DNA of 45,912 nucleotides, from positions 1-45,912 of the forward strand of contig NZ_MSJP01000018.1 in the NCBI RefSeq assembly GCF_014596525.1, given 5' to 3'. The translations under genes and the position numbers were made by a program. Below are positions 33,639 through 45,911 of this stretch, in pieces (position 1 is the first letter of the stretch; each line of letters begins with the position of its first letter). Source of the stretch: Streptomyces sp. CBMA291. GTDB taxonomy: Bacteria > Actinomycetota > Actinomycetes > Streptomycetales > Streptomycetaceae. Below the pieces are notes generated by a model. That model made no database searches and was not told where the DNA came from. It saw only the letters and a program-made list of their open reading frames with translations.

Positions 33639-34934
33639 ATGCCCGAACCCGGGCTTTCCCCTCTACCGTCGAGCCTGCCCTCCGTCGCGGTCCTCCTGGG
33701 GTCCCGGGCGCTCGCCGAGGTGCTCGCCGACGCACCCGCCGGCACGGCCGTCATCGCCGCCGCGACCGCTCCGACGGCCCCGGTGCCGACGGCCGTCCCG
33801 GCTCCCGAGGCGGCACCGGCGCCCACGCCGACCCCCGCCGGGACCCCGGCCCCGGGATGGCTCCCGAGCGGGCCCACCGGTCTGGGCACGGCGACCCTCT
33901 CCCTGGCCCGGCACCCGGAGCCACCGGCCGCGCCGGAACCCCCGGCGCCGGTCGCGGGCCGGCCCGTCCCCGGCCTCTACTTCCACCCCATCGCCGAACC
34001 CGACCCCGTACGCGTCGAGGAGGTCAGCCGCCGGATCAAGGACTGGGCCGTGGACGAGGTCCAGCTCTTCCCCGACGACTGGGAAGGCGAGTTCGACGGC
34101 TTCTCCGTCGGGCGTTACATGGTCGCCTGCCACCCCGACGCCCCGAGCGTCGACCACGTGATGCTCGCGACCCGGCTGATGGTCGCGGAGAACGCCGTCG
34201 ACGACTGCTACTGCGAGGACCACGGCGGCTCGCCCGTCGGACTCGGCGGCAGGCTGCTCCTGGCCCACACGGCGCTCGACCCGCTGCACACCACGGAGGA
34301 GTACGCGCCGCGCTGGGCCGAGTCGCTGCACGCCGACGCCCCGCGCCGCGCGTACCGCTCCGCCATGGAGTACTTCGTCCGCCAGGTCACGCCCTCCCAG
34401 GCCGACCGGTACCGGCACGACATGGCCCGGCTCCACATGGGCTATCTGGCCGAAGCCGCCTGGTCCGAGACGGAGTACATGCCGGAGGTGTGGGAGTACC
34501 TGGCGATGCGCCAGTTCAACAACTTCCGCCCCTGCCCCACCCTCACGGACTCCATCGGCGGCTACGAACTCCCCGCCGACCTGCACGCCCAGTCCGCCAT
34601 GCAACGCGTCATCGCCCTGGCCGGAAACGCCACGACCATCGTGAACGACCTCTACTCGTACATGAAGGAACTGGACAGCCCCGGCACCCACCTCAACCTG
34701 CCCGTGGTGATCGCCGAGCGCGAGGGACTCTCCGACCGAGAGGGCTACCTCAAGGCGGTCGAGGTCCACAACGACCTCATGCACGCGTTCGAGAGCGAGG
34801 CAGCCGCCCTCGCCCTCGCCTGCCCCGTCCCCACCGTGCAGCGCTTCCTGCGCGGAGTCGCCGCCTGGGTCGACGGCAACCACTACTGGCACCAGACCAA
34901 CACCTACCGCTACAGCCTGCCCGATTTCTGGTAA
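33639..34934 (+). CDS. 2-methylisoborneol synthase (terpene cyclase), encapsulin cargo
   Basis: A 431-residue class I terpene cyclase that converts 2-methylgeranyl diphosphate to the earthy odorant 2-methylisoborneol. The first metal-binding motif is DDCYCED at residue ~188 and the second is NDLYSYMKE at ~336. The first ~115 residues are a disordered Pro/Ala-rich extension (for example VPTAVPAPEAAPAPTPTPAG) with a short TATLSLARHPEPP segment. In described systems this extension directs the enzyme into the family 2B encapsulin. The shell gene is 105 nt upstream and the methyltransferase gene 3 nt downstream. The signature FYFHPIAEPDP-like stretch (LYFHPIAEPDPVRVEEVSRR) matches the family. Confidence 0.95.
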   Translation: MPEPGLSPLPSSLPSVAVLLGSRALAEVLADAPAGTAVIAAATAPTAPVPTAVPAPEAAPAPTPTPAGTPAPGWLPSGPTGLGTATLSLARHPEPPAAPEPPAPVAGRPVPGLYFHPIAEPDPVRVEEVSRRIKDWAVDEVQLFPDDWEGEFDGFSVGRYMVACHPDAPSVDHVMLATRLMVAENAVDDCYCEDHGGSPVGLGGRLLLAHTALDPLHTTEEYAPRWAESLHADAPRRAYRSAMEYFVRQVTPSQADRYRHDMARLHMGYLAEAAWSETEYMPEVWEYLAMRQFNNFRPCPTLTDSIGGYELPADLHAQSAMQRVIALAGNATTIVNDLYSYMKELDSPGTHLNLPVVIAEREGLSDREGYLKAVEVHNDLMHAFESEAAALALACPVPTVQRFLRGVAAWVDGNHYWHQTNTYRYSLPDFW

Positions 34935-34937
34935 GAA

Positions 34938-35834
34938 ATGGAATCCTCTGTGACCAGCACCGAGTTCACCGCCGCCAACGACACCGCCGCGTTCGTCCCG
35001 AACCCGGCGACGCCTTACCAGGGCGACATCGCCCGCTACTGGAACGCCGAGGCCCGGCCGGTGAACCTGCGCCTCGGCGATGTGGACGGGCTGTACCACC
35101 ACCACTACGGCATCGGTGCCGTGGACCACGCCTCCCTCGGCTCCATCGAGGACAGCGAATACGAGAAGAAGCTGATCACGGAGCTGCACCGGCTGGAGTC
35201 GGCCCAGGCGGAAGTCCTCCTGGACCACCTCGGCCCGATCGCGGCCACGGACACCCTCGTCGACGCGGGCTGCGGCCGCGGCGGTTCGAGCGTCATGGCC
35301 CACCAGCGCTTCGGCTGCAAGGTCGAGGGCGTCACCCTCTCCTCCACCCAGGCGGAGTTCGGCAACCAGCGCGCCAAGGACCTGGGCATCGACACGCACG
35401 TCCACGCCCAGGTCTGCAACATGCTCGACACCCCGTTCGAGAAGGGCAGCATCACCGCCTCCTGGAACAACGAGTCGACCATGTACGTCGACCTGGACGA
35501 CCTCTTCGCCGAGCACTCCCGCTTCCTCAAGGTCGGCGGTCGCTACGTCACCATCACCGGCTGCTGGAACCCGCGCTACGGCCAGCCCTCCAAGTGGGTC
35601 TCCCAGATCAACGCCCACTTCGAGTGCAACATCCACTCCCGCCGCGAGTACCTGCGCGCCATGGCCGACAACCGGCTCGTCCCGCAGGCCGTCGTCGACC
35701 TGACGCCGGACACCCTGCCCTACTGGGAGCTGCGCGCCACCTCGTCGCTGGTCACCGGCATCGAGGAAGCCTTCATCGAGTCCTACAAGGACGGCTCCTT
35801 CCAGTACGTCCTGATCGCGGCCGACCGCGTCTGA
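34938..35834 (+). CDS. geranyl diphosphate 2-C-methyltransferase
   Basis: A 298-residue S-adenosylmethionine-dependent enzyme that adds a methyl group to C2 of geranyl diphosphate, making the substrate of the upstream cyclase. VDAGCGRGGSS at residue ~109 is the SAM-binding loop. IARYWNAEARPVNLRLGDVD, LYHHHYGIGAVDHASLG and WNNESTMYVDLDDLFAEHSR are characteristic of this enzyme and the related cyclopropane-synthase-like fold. ATG at 34938 begins 3 nt after the cyclase stop; an in-frame GTG at 34950 is an alternative start. It lacks an obvious encapsulation tail. Confidence 0.94.
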   Translation: MESSVTSTEFTAANDTAAFVPNPATPYQGDIARYWNAEARPVNLRLGDVDGLYHHHYGIGAVDHASLGSIEDSEYEKKLITELHRLESAQAEVLLDHLGPIAATDTLVDAGCGRGGSSVMAHQRFGCKVEGVTLSSTQAEFGNQRAKDLGIDTHVHAQVCNMLDTPFEKGSITASWNNESTMYVDLDDLFAEHSRFLKVGGRYVTITGCWNPRYGQPSKWVSQINAHFECNIHSRREYLRAMADNRLVPQAVVDLTPDTLPYWELRATSSLVTGIEEAFIESYKDGSFQYVLIAADRV

Positions 35835-35861
35835 ACCGGCTGCGTCGCGCCGTCCCCCGGG

Positions 35862-35891
35862 GGCCGGGCCCGTCGTCCGACGGGCCCGGCC
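35862..35891. terminator. bidirectional terminator between the 2-MIB operon and rox
   Basis: Perfect 14-bp stem GGCCGGGCCCGTCG / CGACGGGCCCGGCC with a minimal loop, between convergent stop codons. Confidence 0.88.
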
Positions 35892-35902
35892 CTCCGGCGC
35901 GC

Positions 35903-37801
<1,899 letters not shown>

Positions 37802-37813
37802 TGGTCCAGACCT
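37802..37813 (+). promoter_or_regulatory. DasR-responsive element / chitinase operator
   Basis: TGGTCCAGACCT matches the dre core and the 12-bp repeat of Streptomyces chitinase promoters. It abuts the -35 hexamer, placing it to control the chitinase in response to N-acetylglucosamine metabolites. Confidence 0.78.
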
Positions 37814-37814
37814 A

Positions 37815-37843
37815 TTGACGGGCCCGGTCACCCCTTCTACGAT
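37815..37843 (+). promoter_or_regulatory. chitinase promoter
   Basis: TTGACG (37815-37820) and TACGAT (37838-37843) are separated by exactly 17 bp, near consensus for the vegetative sigma factor. The chitinase start lies about 100 bases downstream. Confidence 0.82.
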
Positions 37844-37950
37844 CCCGTCGATCGCCGCACTGCGTCTCTCCCGTTCATCCGGGGCCGTGCGTCCACATCC
37901 CCCCACACGCACGCTCACGCCCACGGCACGTGGCGAGAATGGAGCACAGC

Positions 37951-39630
37951 ATGTTCCGTCGGAGGATCCGTACTCTGCCCGGAGCGGATGGCGGGCATCC
38001 CACCGCCGTCCGGACTCGGCGCAGCTCGACCGTCCTGACCCGTACGCTCGCCGGAGTGAGCGCCGCCACCGTCATCGGTGCCGGTGTCACCCTGGCCGGC
38101 TCCGCCTCGGCCGGTGCCGCCGGTGTCAATCTGGTGACCAACTCCGGCTTCGAGGCCGGACTTTCCGGATGGTCCTGCGCCAACGGTTCCGGCGCGGTCG
38201 TCGGCAGCCCGGCGCACTCCGGCTCGTCCGCGCTGAAGGCCACCCCGTCCGGCCTGGGCAACGCCCAGTGCACCCAGACGGTCAGCGTGCAGCCCAACTC
38301 GAAGTACACGCTGAGCGCCTTCGTCCAGGGCAGCTACGTCTACCTCGGCGCCACCGGCACCGGAGCCACGAGCGAGCCGCAGACCTGGACGCCCAGCTCC
38401 TCGTCGTACAGCGAACTCAGCGTCGACTTCACCACCGGTGCGAACACCACCTCGGTGACGGTCTACCTGCACGGCTGGTACGGGACGCCCGCGTACTACG
38501 CGGACGACGTGTCGCTCACCGGCCCCGGCGGCACGCCGACCACGCCGCCCACCACTCCTCCCACCACCCCGCCCACCACTCCTCCCACCACCCCGCCCAC
38601 CACTCCTCCCACGACGCCCCCCACCACCCCGCCCACGACACCCCCCACCACGCCTCCGACCGACCCTCCGGGCTCCACCTGTGCCACGAAGCCCAAGCCG
38701 ACCGGCAAGGTGCTTCAGGGGTACTGGGAGAACTGGGACGGCGCCTCGAACGGCGTCCACCCCGGCATGGGCTGGGTTCCCATCACCGACAGCCGGTTCC
38801 CCCAGCACGGCTACAACGTCATCAACGCCGCCTTCCCGGTGATCCTCTCGGACGGAACCGTCCTGTGGGAGGACGGCATGGACGCGGGCGTGAAGGTGTC
38901 GACGCCGGCCGAGATGTGTGAGGCCAAGGCGAAGGGCGCCACGATCCTGATGTCCATAGGCGGCGCCGCCGCGGGCATCGACCTGTCGTCGAGCAAGGTC
39001 GCCGACCGCTTCGTGGAGACGGTCGTCCCGATCCTCAAGAAGTACAACTTCGACGGCATCGACATCGACATCGAGACCGGTCTGTCCGGCAGCGGCAACA
39101 TCAACACCCTGTCCGCCTCCCAGTCCAACCTGATCCGCATCATCGACGGCGTGCTCGCCAAGATGCCGGCGGGCTTCGGTCTGACGATGGCGCCCGAGAC
39201 CGCGTACGTCACCGGCGGCAGCGTCACCTACGGCTCCATCTGGGGCTCGTACCTGCCGATCATCAAGAAGTACGTCGACAACGGCCAGCTGTGGTGGCTG
39301 AACATGCAGTACTACAACGGCAGCATGTACGGCTGCTCGGGCGACTCGTACCAGGCCGGCACGGTGGCGGGCTTCGCCGCTCAGACCACCTGCCTCAACA
39401 ACGGCCTGACCATCCAGGGCACCACCATCAAGGTGCCGTACGACAAGCAGGTGCCCGGCCTTCCGGCGCAGCCCGGCGCGGGCGGCGGCTACATGGCGCC
39501 CAGCCTGGTCAGTCAGGCGTGGAACACGTTCAACGGCTCGCTCAAGGGCCTCATGACGTGGTCCATCAACTGGGACGGCTCGAAGGGCTGGACCTTCGGC
39601 GACAACGTCAAGTCCCTGCTGAACCGCTGA
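37951..39630 (+). CDS. secreted chitinase, CBM-like domain plus GH18
   Basis: A 559-residue secreted enzyme cleaving beta-1,4-N-acetylglucosamine chains. A long signal (RTRRSSTVLTRTLAGVSAAT, cleavage near ASAGAAG) is followed by a CBM4/9- or CBM16-like beta-sandwich (NLVTNSGFEAGLSGWSCANG; residues ~55-190). A Thr-Pro repeat linker (~192-242) leads to the GH18 barrel. Its catalytic DGIDIDIE motif (Glu ~375) and SIGG strand (ILMSIGGAAAG) are intact. ATG at 37951 has GGAG 6 nt upstream; ATG 37939 and GTG 37930 are alternatives. Its own promoter carries a dre site, so induction by chitin is expected. Confidence 0.94.
   Translation: MFRRRIRTLPGADGGHPTAVRTRRSSTVLTRTLAGVSAATVIGAGVTLAGSASAGAAGVNLVTNSGFEAGLSGWSCANGSGAVVGSPAHSGSSALKATPSGLGNAQCTQTVSVQPNSKYTLSAFVQGSYVYLGATGTGATSEPQTWTPSSSSYSELSVDFTTGANTTSVTVYLHGWYGTPAYYADDVSLTGPGGTPTTPPTTPPTTPPTTPPTTPPTTPPTTPPTTPPTTPPTTPPTDPPGSTCATKPKPTGKVLQGYWENWDGASNGVHPGMGWVPITDSRFPQHGYNVINAAFPVILSDGTVLWEDGMDAGVKVSTPAEMCEAKAKGATILMSIGGAAAGIDLSSSKVADRFVETVVPILKKYNFDGIDIDIETGLSGSGNINTLSASQSNLIRIIDGVLAKMPAGFGLTMAPETAYVTGGSVTYGSIWGSYLPIIKKYVDNGQLWWLNMQYYNGSMYGCSGDSYQAGTVAGFAAQTTCLNNGLTIQGTTIKVPYDKQVPGLPAQPGAGGGYMAPSLVSQAWNTFNGSLKGLMTWSINWDGSKGWTFGDNVKSLLNR
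38524..38664. repeat. Thr-Pro linker minisatellite in the chitinase
   Basis: About ten 12-bp units such as ACTCCTCCCACC and ACCCCGCCCACC alternate through this stretch and encode repeated TPPT. It is a domain linker, prone to length variation by slippage. Confidence 0.85.
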
Positions 39631-39653
39631 ACCGCTGAACCGCTGAACCGCTG
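39622..39653. repeat. four tandem copies of AACCGCTG at the chitinase stop
   Basis: The 8-bp unit AACCGCTG is repeated four times exactly. The first copy contains the end of the coding sequence (Asn-Arg-stop). The unit is not a multiple of three, so the TGA created by the first copies fixes the C-terminus. Confidence 0.9.
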
Positions 39654-39663
39654 ATCCCGACGC

Positions 39664-39685
39664 GTCCGGCCCGCCGGGGCCGGAC
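39664..39685 (+). terminator. stem-loop downstream of the chitinase
   Basis: 8-bp inverted repeat GTCCGGCC / GGCCGGAC with a 6-nt loop, about 34 bases past the stop codon. Confidence 0.55.
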
Positions 39686-39832
39686 ACGTCGACCTGACGC
39701 ACCCCGTCCGGGGTCGTCCGCCGCCGCGAGGCGGCCGGGCGGCTCCGGACGCGCGTTTCCCGGGCCCCGGGCGGATGGCCGGGAACCATCGGCCACTGGC
39801 CCGGGGCCCGGGTGTTGTGCTTTGCTGAGCCC

Positions 39833-39901
39833 ATGACCCTGCTCGTGACGCGCCGCCATGTGGACTACGCGCGCGTCACGACCACGTCCTGTTCCGGCTG
39901 A
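39833..39901 (+). CDS. putative leader peptide (22 aa) with C-terminal Cys
   Basis: A 22-codon frame, MTLLVTRRHVDYARVTT followed by TSCSG, matches the actinobacterial leader-peptide pattern of x-L-x-x-R-R-H-V-D-x-x-R-V-x plus a late Cys. Such leaders usually precede sulfur and cysteine assimilation genes and may sense translation at Cys codons. Here the next gene, 171 nt downstream, encodes a DUF1684 protein. It is too short for automatic gene calling and is easy to miss. No Shine-Dalgarno sequence is obvious close to the ATG. Confidence 0.65.
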   Translation: MTLLVTRRHVDYARVTTTSCSG

Positions 39902-40072
39902 CACCGAGGCCCTCGTCCCGGCAGCCGGCCGTCGCCCCCGCGCGACCCCCGACACCCTCCAGACACCGCCCTCGGCGCGCCCTCCCGGGCCGTCGACGCC
40001 GGTGCGGGCGGCCTTCCGCGTGCAGCGCCCCCTGCGACCGCGCCCACCCGCGCGCCCACACCCGGAGGACCC

Positions 40073-40939
40073 ATGAGCATCGGCAACGCCCCCGCACCCC
40101 ACACCACCGACCACCCCGACGACACCGCCGAGGTCCCCGAGGGCTTCGTCGCCGCCTGGAAGGAATGGCACCGCGCCAAGGAAGCCCGGCTCGCCGGCCC
40201 GCACGGCTTCCTCGCCATCACCGGACTGACCTGGCTCACCGACGAACCCCAGCCCGTCCCCGACGCCCCCGGCACCTGGACGACCGGCCCCGGCGGACCC
40301 GTCGTCGAACTCGCCGAGGGAGAGGAACTCCTCGTCGACGGGGAACCGGTCACCGGCCGGTACGCCTTCGGGGAGATCCCCGAGCGCGGCAGCGTCGACG
40401 CCGTCTGGGGAGACGCCGTCATCGAGGTCGCCCGGCGCGGCGGCCACGACGTGATCCGGCCCCGGCACCCCGGCCACCCGCTGCGCACCGCCTACGCCGG
40501 AACGCCCGTCTACGCACCCCACCCCCGCTGGGCGGTCACCGGCCGGTACGTGCCCTTCGCCGAGCCCCGGCCCACCACCGTCGGCGCCAGCGTCGAAGGA
40601 ATCCAGCACGTGTACGAAGCGCCCGGACGCGTCGAATTCCGGCTCGAAGGAAAGGAGTTCAGCCTGACTGCCTTCAACGGCTCCACGCCCGGGGCCCTCA
40701 CCGTGCTCTTCACCGACGCGACCTCGGGCCTCACCACCTACGCCGCCAACCGCACCCTCCGGGTCGACCTCCCGGGACCCGACGGCACGGTGCTGCTCGA
40801 CTTCAACCGCGCGGCCAACCTGCCCTGCGCGTACACCGACTTCGCCACCTGCCCGCTGCCCCCCGCGGAGAACCGGCTCCCGGTCGCCGTCGAAGCGGGC
40901 GAGAAGATCCCCCTGGAGCGCGGAGCCGTCACCGCGTGA
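40073..40939 (+). CDS. DUF1684 domain-containing protein
   Basis: A 288-residue soluble protein with the DUF1684 hallmarks: KEWHRAKEARLAGPHGFLAI near the N-terminus, GLTWLTDEPQ, and the C-terminal LLDFNRAANLPCAYTDFATC, then PLPPAENRLPVAVEAGEK. Two Cys and several Asn/Asp in that last block are conserved in the family. ATG at 40073 follows CCGGAGGACCC. The function is unknown. The Cys-containing leader peptide upstream hints at control by sulfur or cysteine status; that is inference. Confidence 0.88.
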   Translation: MSIGNAPAPHTTDHPDDTAEVPEGFVAAWKEWHRAKEARLAGPHGFLAITGLTWLTDEPQPVPDAPGTWTTGPGGPVVELAEGEELLVDGEPVTGRYAFGEIPERGSVDAVWGDAVIEVARRGGHDVIRPRHPGHPLRTAYAGTPVYAPHPRWAVTGRYVPFAEPRPTTVGASVEGIQHVYEAPGRVEFRLEGKEFSLTAFNGSTPGALTVLFTDATSGLTTYAANRTLRVDLPGPDGTVLLDFNRAANLPCAYTDFATCPLPPAENRLPVAVEAGEKIPLERGAVTA

Positions 40940-40978
40940 ACACGGCCCTGCACATGGGCAGCCCCGTATGAGCGCCTT

Positions 40979-41011
40979 CCCCGGCCGGTCGGTTTCTCCG
41001 GTCGGCCGGGG
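40979..41011. terminator. bidirectional stem-loop between DUF1684 and katG
   Basis: 9-bp inverted repeat CCCCGGCCG / CGGCCGGGG with a 15-nt loop, between convergent genes. Confidence 0.6.
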
Positions 41012-41034
41012 CGGGCGCCTCGGGGAGCGGGGCC

Positions 41035-43419
<2,385 letters not shown>

Positions 43420-45006
43420 TCAGAGCCCCGCGACCCGGGCGCTCGCCGACACTTCGTAGACCAGCGTGACGGTCCGGCGACCGCCCGGCGGAAGAGTGAC
43501 GTCCCAGCGGACCACGCCCTCGGCGTCCACCGCGTCCGGCACCGGGGAACAGACCTCCGCGCGCACCCGCACCTCCACCGCCGACACCTCGGAGACCGGG
43601 ATCCGCTCCCGCAGCACGAGCGTCCGGTCACCGTCTTCCCCCGGGGCGGAGAACCGGGACACATGGAGCCGGACCGTCCGGGTGACCACCGTCCGCTGGG
43701 CCAGCCCGGTGGTGTCCCGGCTCTCCTCCGTCTCCCGCACCACCCGGTGGTCGTCGTCCCCGCCGAAAGCCAGCTCGAACGGCGCGCCCGGAGCGGTGAA
43801 GCCGAGCGTCCCCCGACCGGTGAAACCACTGCCCCTGACCAGGTCCACCGGACCGGCGAGCAGCGCGTGCCCGGACCGGTTGTCGCCCCGCACCACCCGG
43901 GTCACCAACGGCGAAAGCTCCGGCGAGGCGGCGAACTCGACCCCTGCGGGCGTGGTGAACGAGGAGACCGGCACCCGGTGGGCGCGCCCGTCGGACCGTA
44001 CGGAGACCGGCACGGGCGCGTGCAGCACCCGGGCCTCGCCGCCGTCGTCCACCCCCGGCAGACCGTTCACCGGGGCGGCGGGCCCCAGCGAGCCGATCTC
44101 CTCCTCCCGCAGCTCCACGTCGACCGTACGGCGCTCCGCCGTCGTACGGTCCTTGAGCACGAGACGGTCCTCGTCCAGACGGGGCGGCTCGACGGCCGAG
44201 GCGGACCGGGCCGTCGACAGGGTGAGCCGCACCCCGGACCAGTCCTCCCCGGTCCGCTGCCAGACCATCGCGTCGGTCTCCAGGGCCAGCGCGTCCCCGT
44301 CGAGCACCGCCCGGTAGGCGGGCCGCCACAGCGCGCACGGCACGAGATGGCTCAGCCGCAGCCCGACCGGACCGGCGGCGGCGACCTCCACGGTCAGCTC
44401 GGCGTACGCGGTCAGCTCGGCGGGCTCCTCCTCGGCGAGCGCCAGGGCCTCCCGGACCGCGCCGAGTGCGGCGCCGGCCTCCGCGAGGCGGGCGTCCGCC
44501 GTCCGCAGCCGCTCGCCGTACTCCTCCCGCTCGGCGTCCACCCGGTCGAGGTCCCGGGTCCAGCGGGGCACCTCGCTCTCGCCGAACCCGACGCCCTCGC
44601 CGATCTCCCGCAGCAGATCGGCGGCGAGCCCGCCCAGCAGGTCCAGACGGGTGCGCAGCCGGTCACGTGACCGCTCCAGGGCGGTCGACTCCTCCTCAAG
44701 GGCCTTCGCGCGCAGGCGCAGCGCGGAATCGTCGTCGGCCGGGATGCGGGGGCGCGGGGTCCAGGCGCGCACGAGCCGGGCGTCGCGCACGGTCGCCGGG
44801 GGGCCGGAGAACGGCTCGGCGTGCAGGGTCCGGTCGACGGCGGGCGCGGCGACGGGCCCGAGGCGCAGCCGGTGGACACCCGGCTCCAGATCGAGCACGA
44901 CCTCGCGTTCGAGGTGCGCGCGGTCCTCCAGACAGGTGACGGCGGTGACGGGGGCGGCGGCGGTCCGCACGGGCGCGGTCAGGGGGGTGCGCATGGGCGT
45001 GGTCAT
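43420..45006 (-). CDS. DUF4139 domain protein, MuiA-like
   Basis: A 528-residue protein of the mucoidy-inhibitor MuiA type. Residues ~18-95 resemble DUF4140 (VTAVTCLEDRAHLEREVVLD). Residues ~95-195 are a charged coiled coil (RLRAKALEEESTALERSRDR). Residues ~205-525 are the beta-rich DUF4139 domain (LRLSHLVPCALWRPAYRAVL, WQRTGEDWSGVRLTLSTARS, ending RRTVTLVYEVSASARVAG). There is no signal peptide, so it is probably cytoplasmic. It begins 5 nt after the stop of another DUF4139 gene; the pair is likely co-translated. The role in actinobacteria is unknown. Confidence 0.85.
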   Translation of the reverse strand: MTTPMRTPLTAPVRTAAAPVTAVTCLEDRAHLEREVVLDLEPGVHRLRLGPVAAPAVDRTLHAEPFSGPPATVRDARLVRAWTPRPRIPADDDSALRLRAKALEEESTALERSRDRLRTRLDLLGGLAADLLREIGEGVGFGESEVPRWTRDLDRVDAEREEYGERLRTADARLAEAGAALGAVREALALAEEEPAELTAYAELTVEVAAAGPVGLRLSHLVPCALWRPAYRAVLDGDALALETDAMVWQRTGEDWSGVRLTLSTARSASAVEPPRLDEDRLVLKDRTTAERRTVDVELREEEIGSLGPAAPVNGLPGVDDGGEARVLHAPVPVSVRSDGRAHRVPVSSFTTPAGVEFAASPELSPLVTRVVRGDNRSGHALLAGPVDLVRGSGFTGRGTLGFTAPGAPFELAFGGDDDHRVVRETEESRDTTGLAQRTVVTRTVRLHVSRFSAPGEDGDRTLVLRERIPVSEVSAVEVRVRAEVCSPVPDAVDAEGVVRWDVTLPPGGRRTVTLVYEVSASARVAGL

Positions 45007-45011
45007 GGGGG

Positions 45012-45911
45012 TCAGCTCCTGCGGGCGCCGCCGACCAGGGCTTTGCCGGCCGGGATGCGGATCTCGTAACGGCCGTCGAGGGCGGTGGTGCCCCCGGCGG
45101 GCAGGTCGACCCGCCAGACACGGGTGCCGGGGGCGTGGTGCTCGGGCCCGTCGTCCCCTGGGGTCTTCCAGTCGGCGTGCTCCTCGATCCGTACGTCCGG
45201 ATCGGAGGTCACCGGCACCCGCTCGCGGACCTCGACGGTCACCGGCCGGGCGAGCCCGTTGGCGAGTTCCACCCGGACGTGGTGGTCGAGTACGGAGGTC
45301 TGGTTGCGCAGCCCCGAGGTCGACTCGCGCAGCCGGGTGCTCCGGGTGATCCGCACGCCCTCGGCGGGGCCGAGCCCGACCCGGCCGGTGCCGCCGGGGG
45401 CCAGCGTCGGCAGGGCGGCGGTCAGCAGGAACCCGCCGTCGACGGTCACCTCGACCGGGCCCGCGAGCAGTGCCTGCCCGGTCGCGTTGGAGAGCACCAG
45501 GGTCGCGTACACGGTCGGCTCCACCGACGGCACGGCGAGGTGCTCGGTGCGCAGACCGACGGGGATCTCGGCGACCGTGACGGTGTGCCAGGTGCCGTCC
45601 GAGGGGACGTCGACCCGGGCGGTCGCGTCGAAGCGGTGGTCGAAGGAGCCCGCCGATTCCCGGGGGAGCACGGCGTGCGCGGGCAGCCGCAGCGCGCCCA
45701 CGGACAGGGCGCGGTGGCCGTACTCGGCCGCCACCGGGTCGGACGGCGTCCCGGGGAAGAGCCTTCCCCGGCGTTCGCGGGGCCCGTCCGGGCCGGACAG
45801 GACGAGGGAGGCGTAGTCGAGTTCGTCGGCGCCGGGACGCGGAGGGCCGGGGACCGGCGGCGGGGGAGCCGCCGCGCCGGGCGCGGCACCCGGCTCGGCC
45901 GGGGCGGCGAA
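45012..45911 (-). CDS. DUF4139 domain protein, 5' end beyond window
   Basis: At least 299 codons, open to the window edge. The visible part is the C-terminal DUF4139 region: VTVAEIPVGLRTEHLAVPSV, VYATLVLSNATGQALLAGPV, FLLTAALPTLAPGGTGRVGL and the ending VWRVDLPAGGTTALDGRYEI. Upstream is a Pro/Ala-rich linker (about the first 25 visible residues) leading into ELDYASLVLSGPDGPRERRG. The GTG at 45734 could be read as a start but lies inside this continuous domain, so the gene is treated as truncated at its 5' end. It forms an operon with the next DUF4139 gene, which shares the AxGQALLAGPV/SGHALLAGPV motif. Confidence 0.82.
   Translation of the reverse strand, partial: FAAPAEPGAAPGAAAPPPPVPGPPRPGADELDYASLVLSGPDGPRERRGRLFPGTPSDPVAAEYGHRALSVGALRLPAHAVLPRESAGSFDHRFDATARVDVPSDGTWHTVTVAEIPVGLRTEHLAVPSVEPTVYATLVLSNATGQALLAGPVEVTVDGGFLLTAALPTLAPGGTGRVGLGPAEGVRITRSTRLRESTSGLRNQTSVLDHHVRVELANGLARPVTVEVRERVPVTSDPDVRIEEHADWKTPGDDGPEHHAPGTRVWRVDLPAGGTTALDGRYEIRIPAGKALVGGARRS

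Noticed and set aside
38524..38664. Regularly repeated DNA that could suggest a CRISPR array
   Set aside because: The units are 12 bp with no spacers, in frame inside the chitinase, and encode a Thr-Pro linker.
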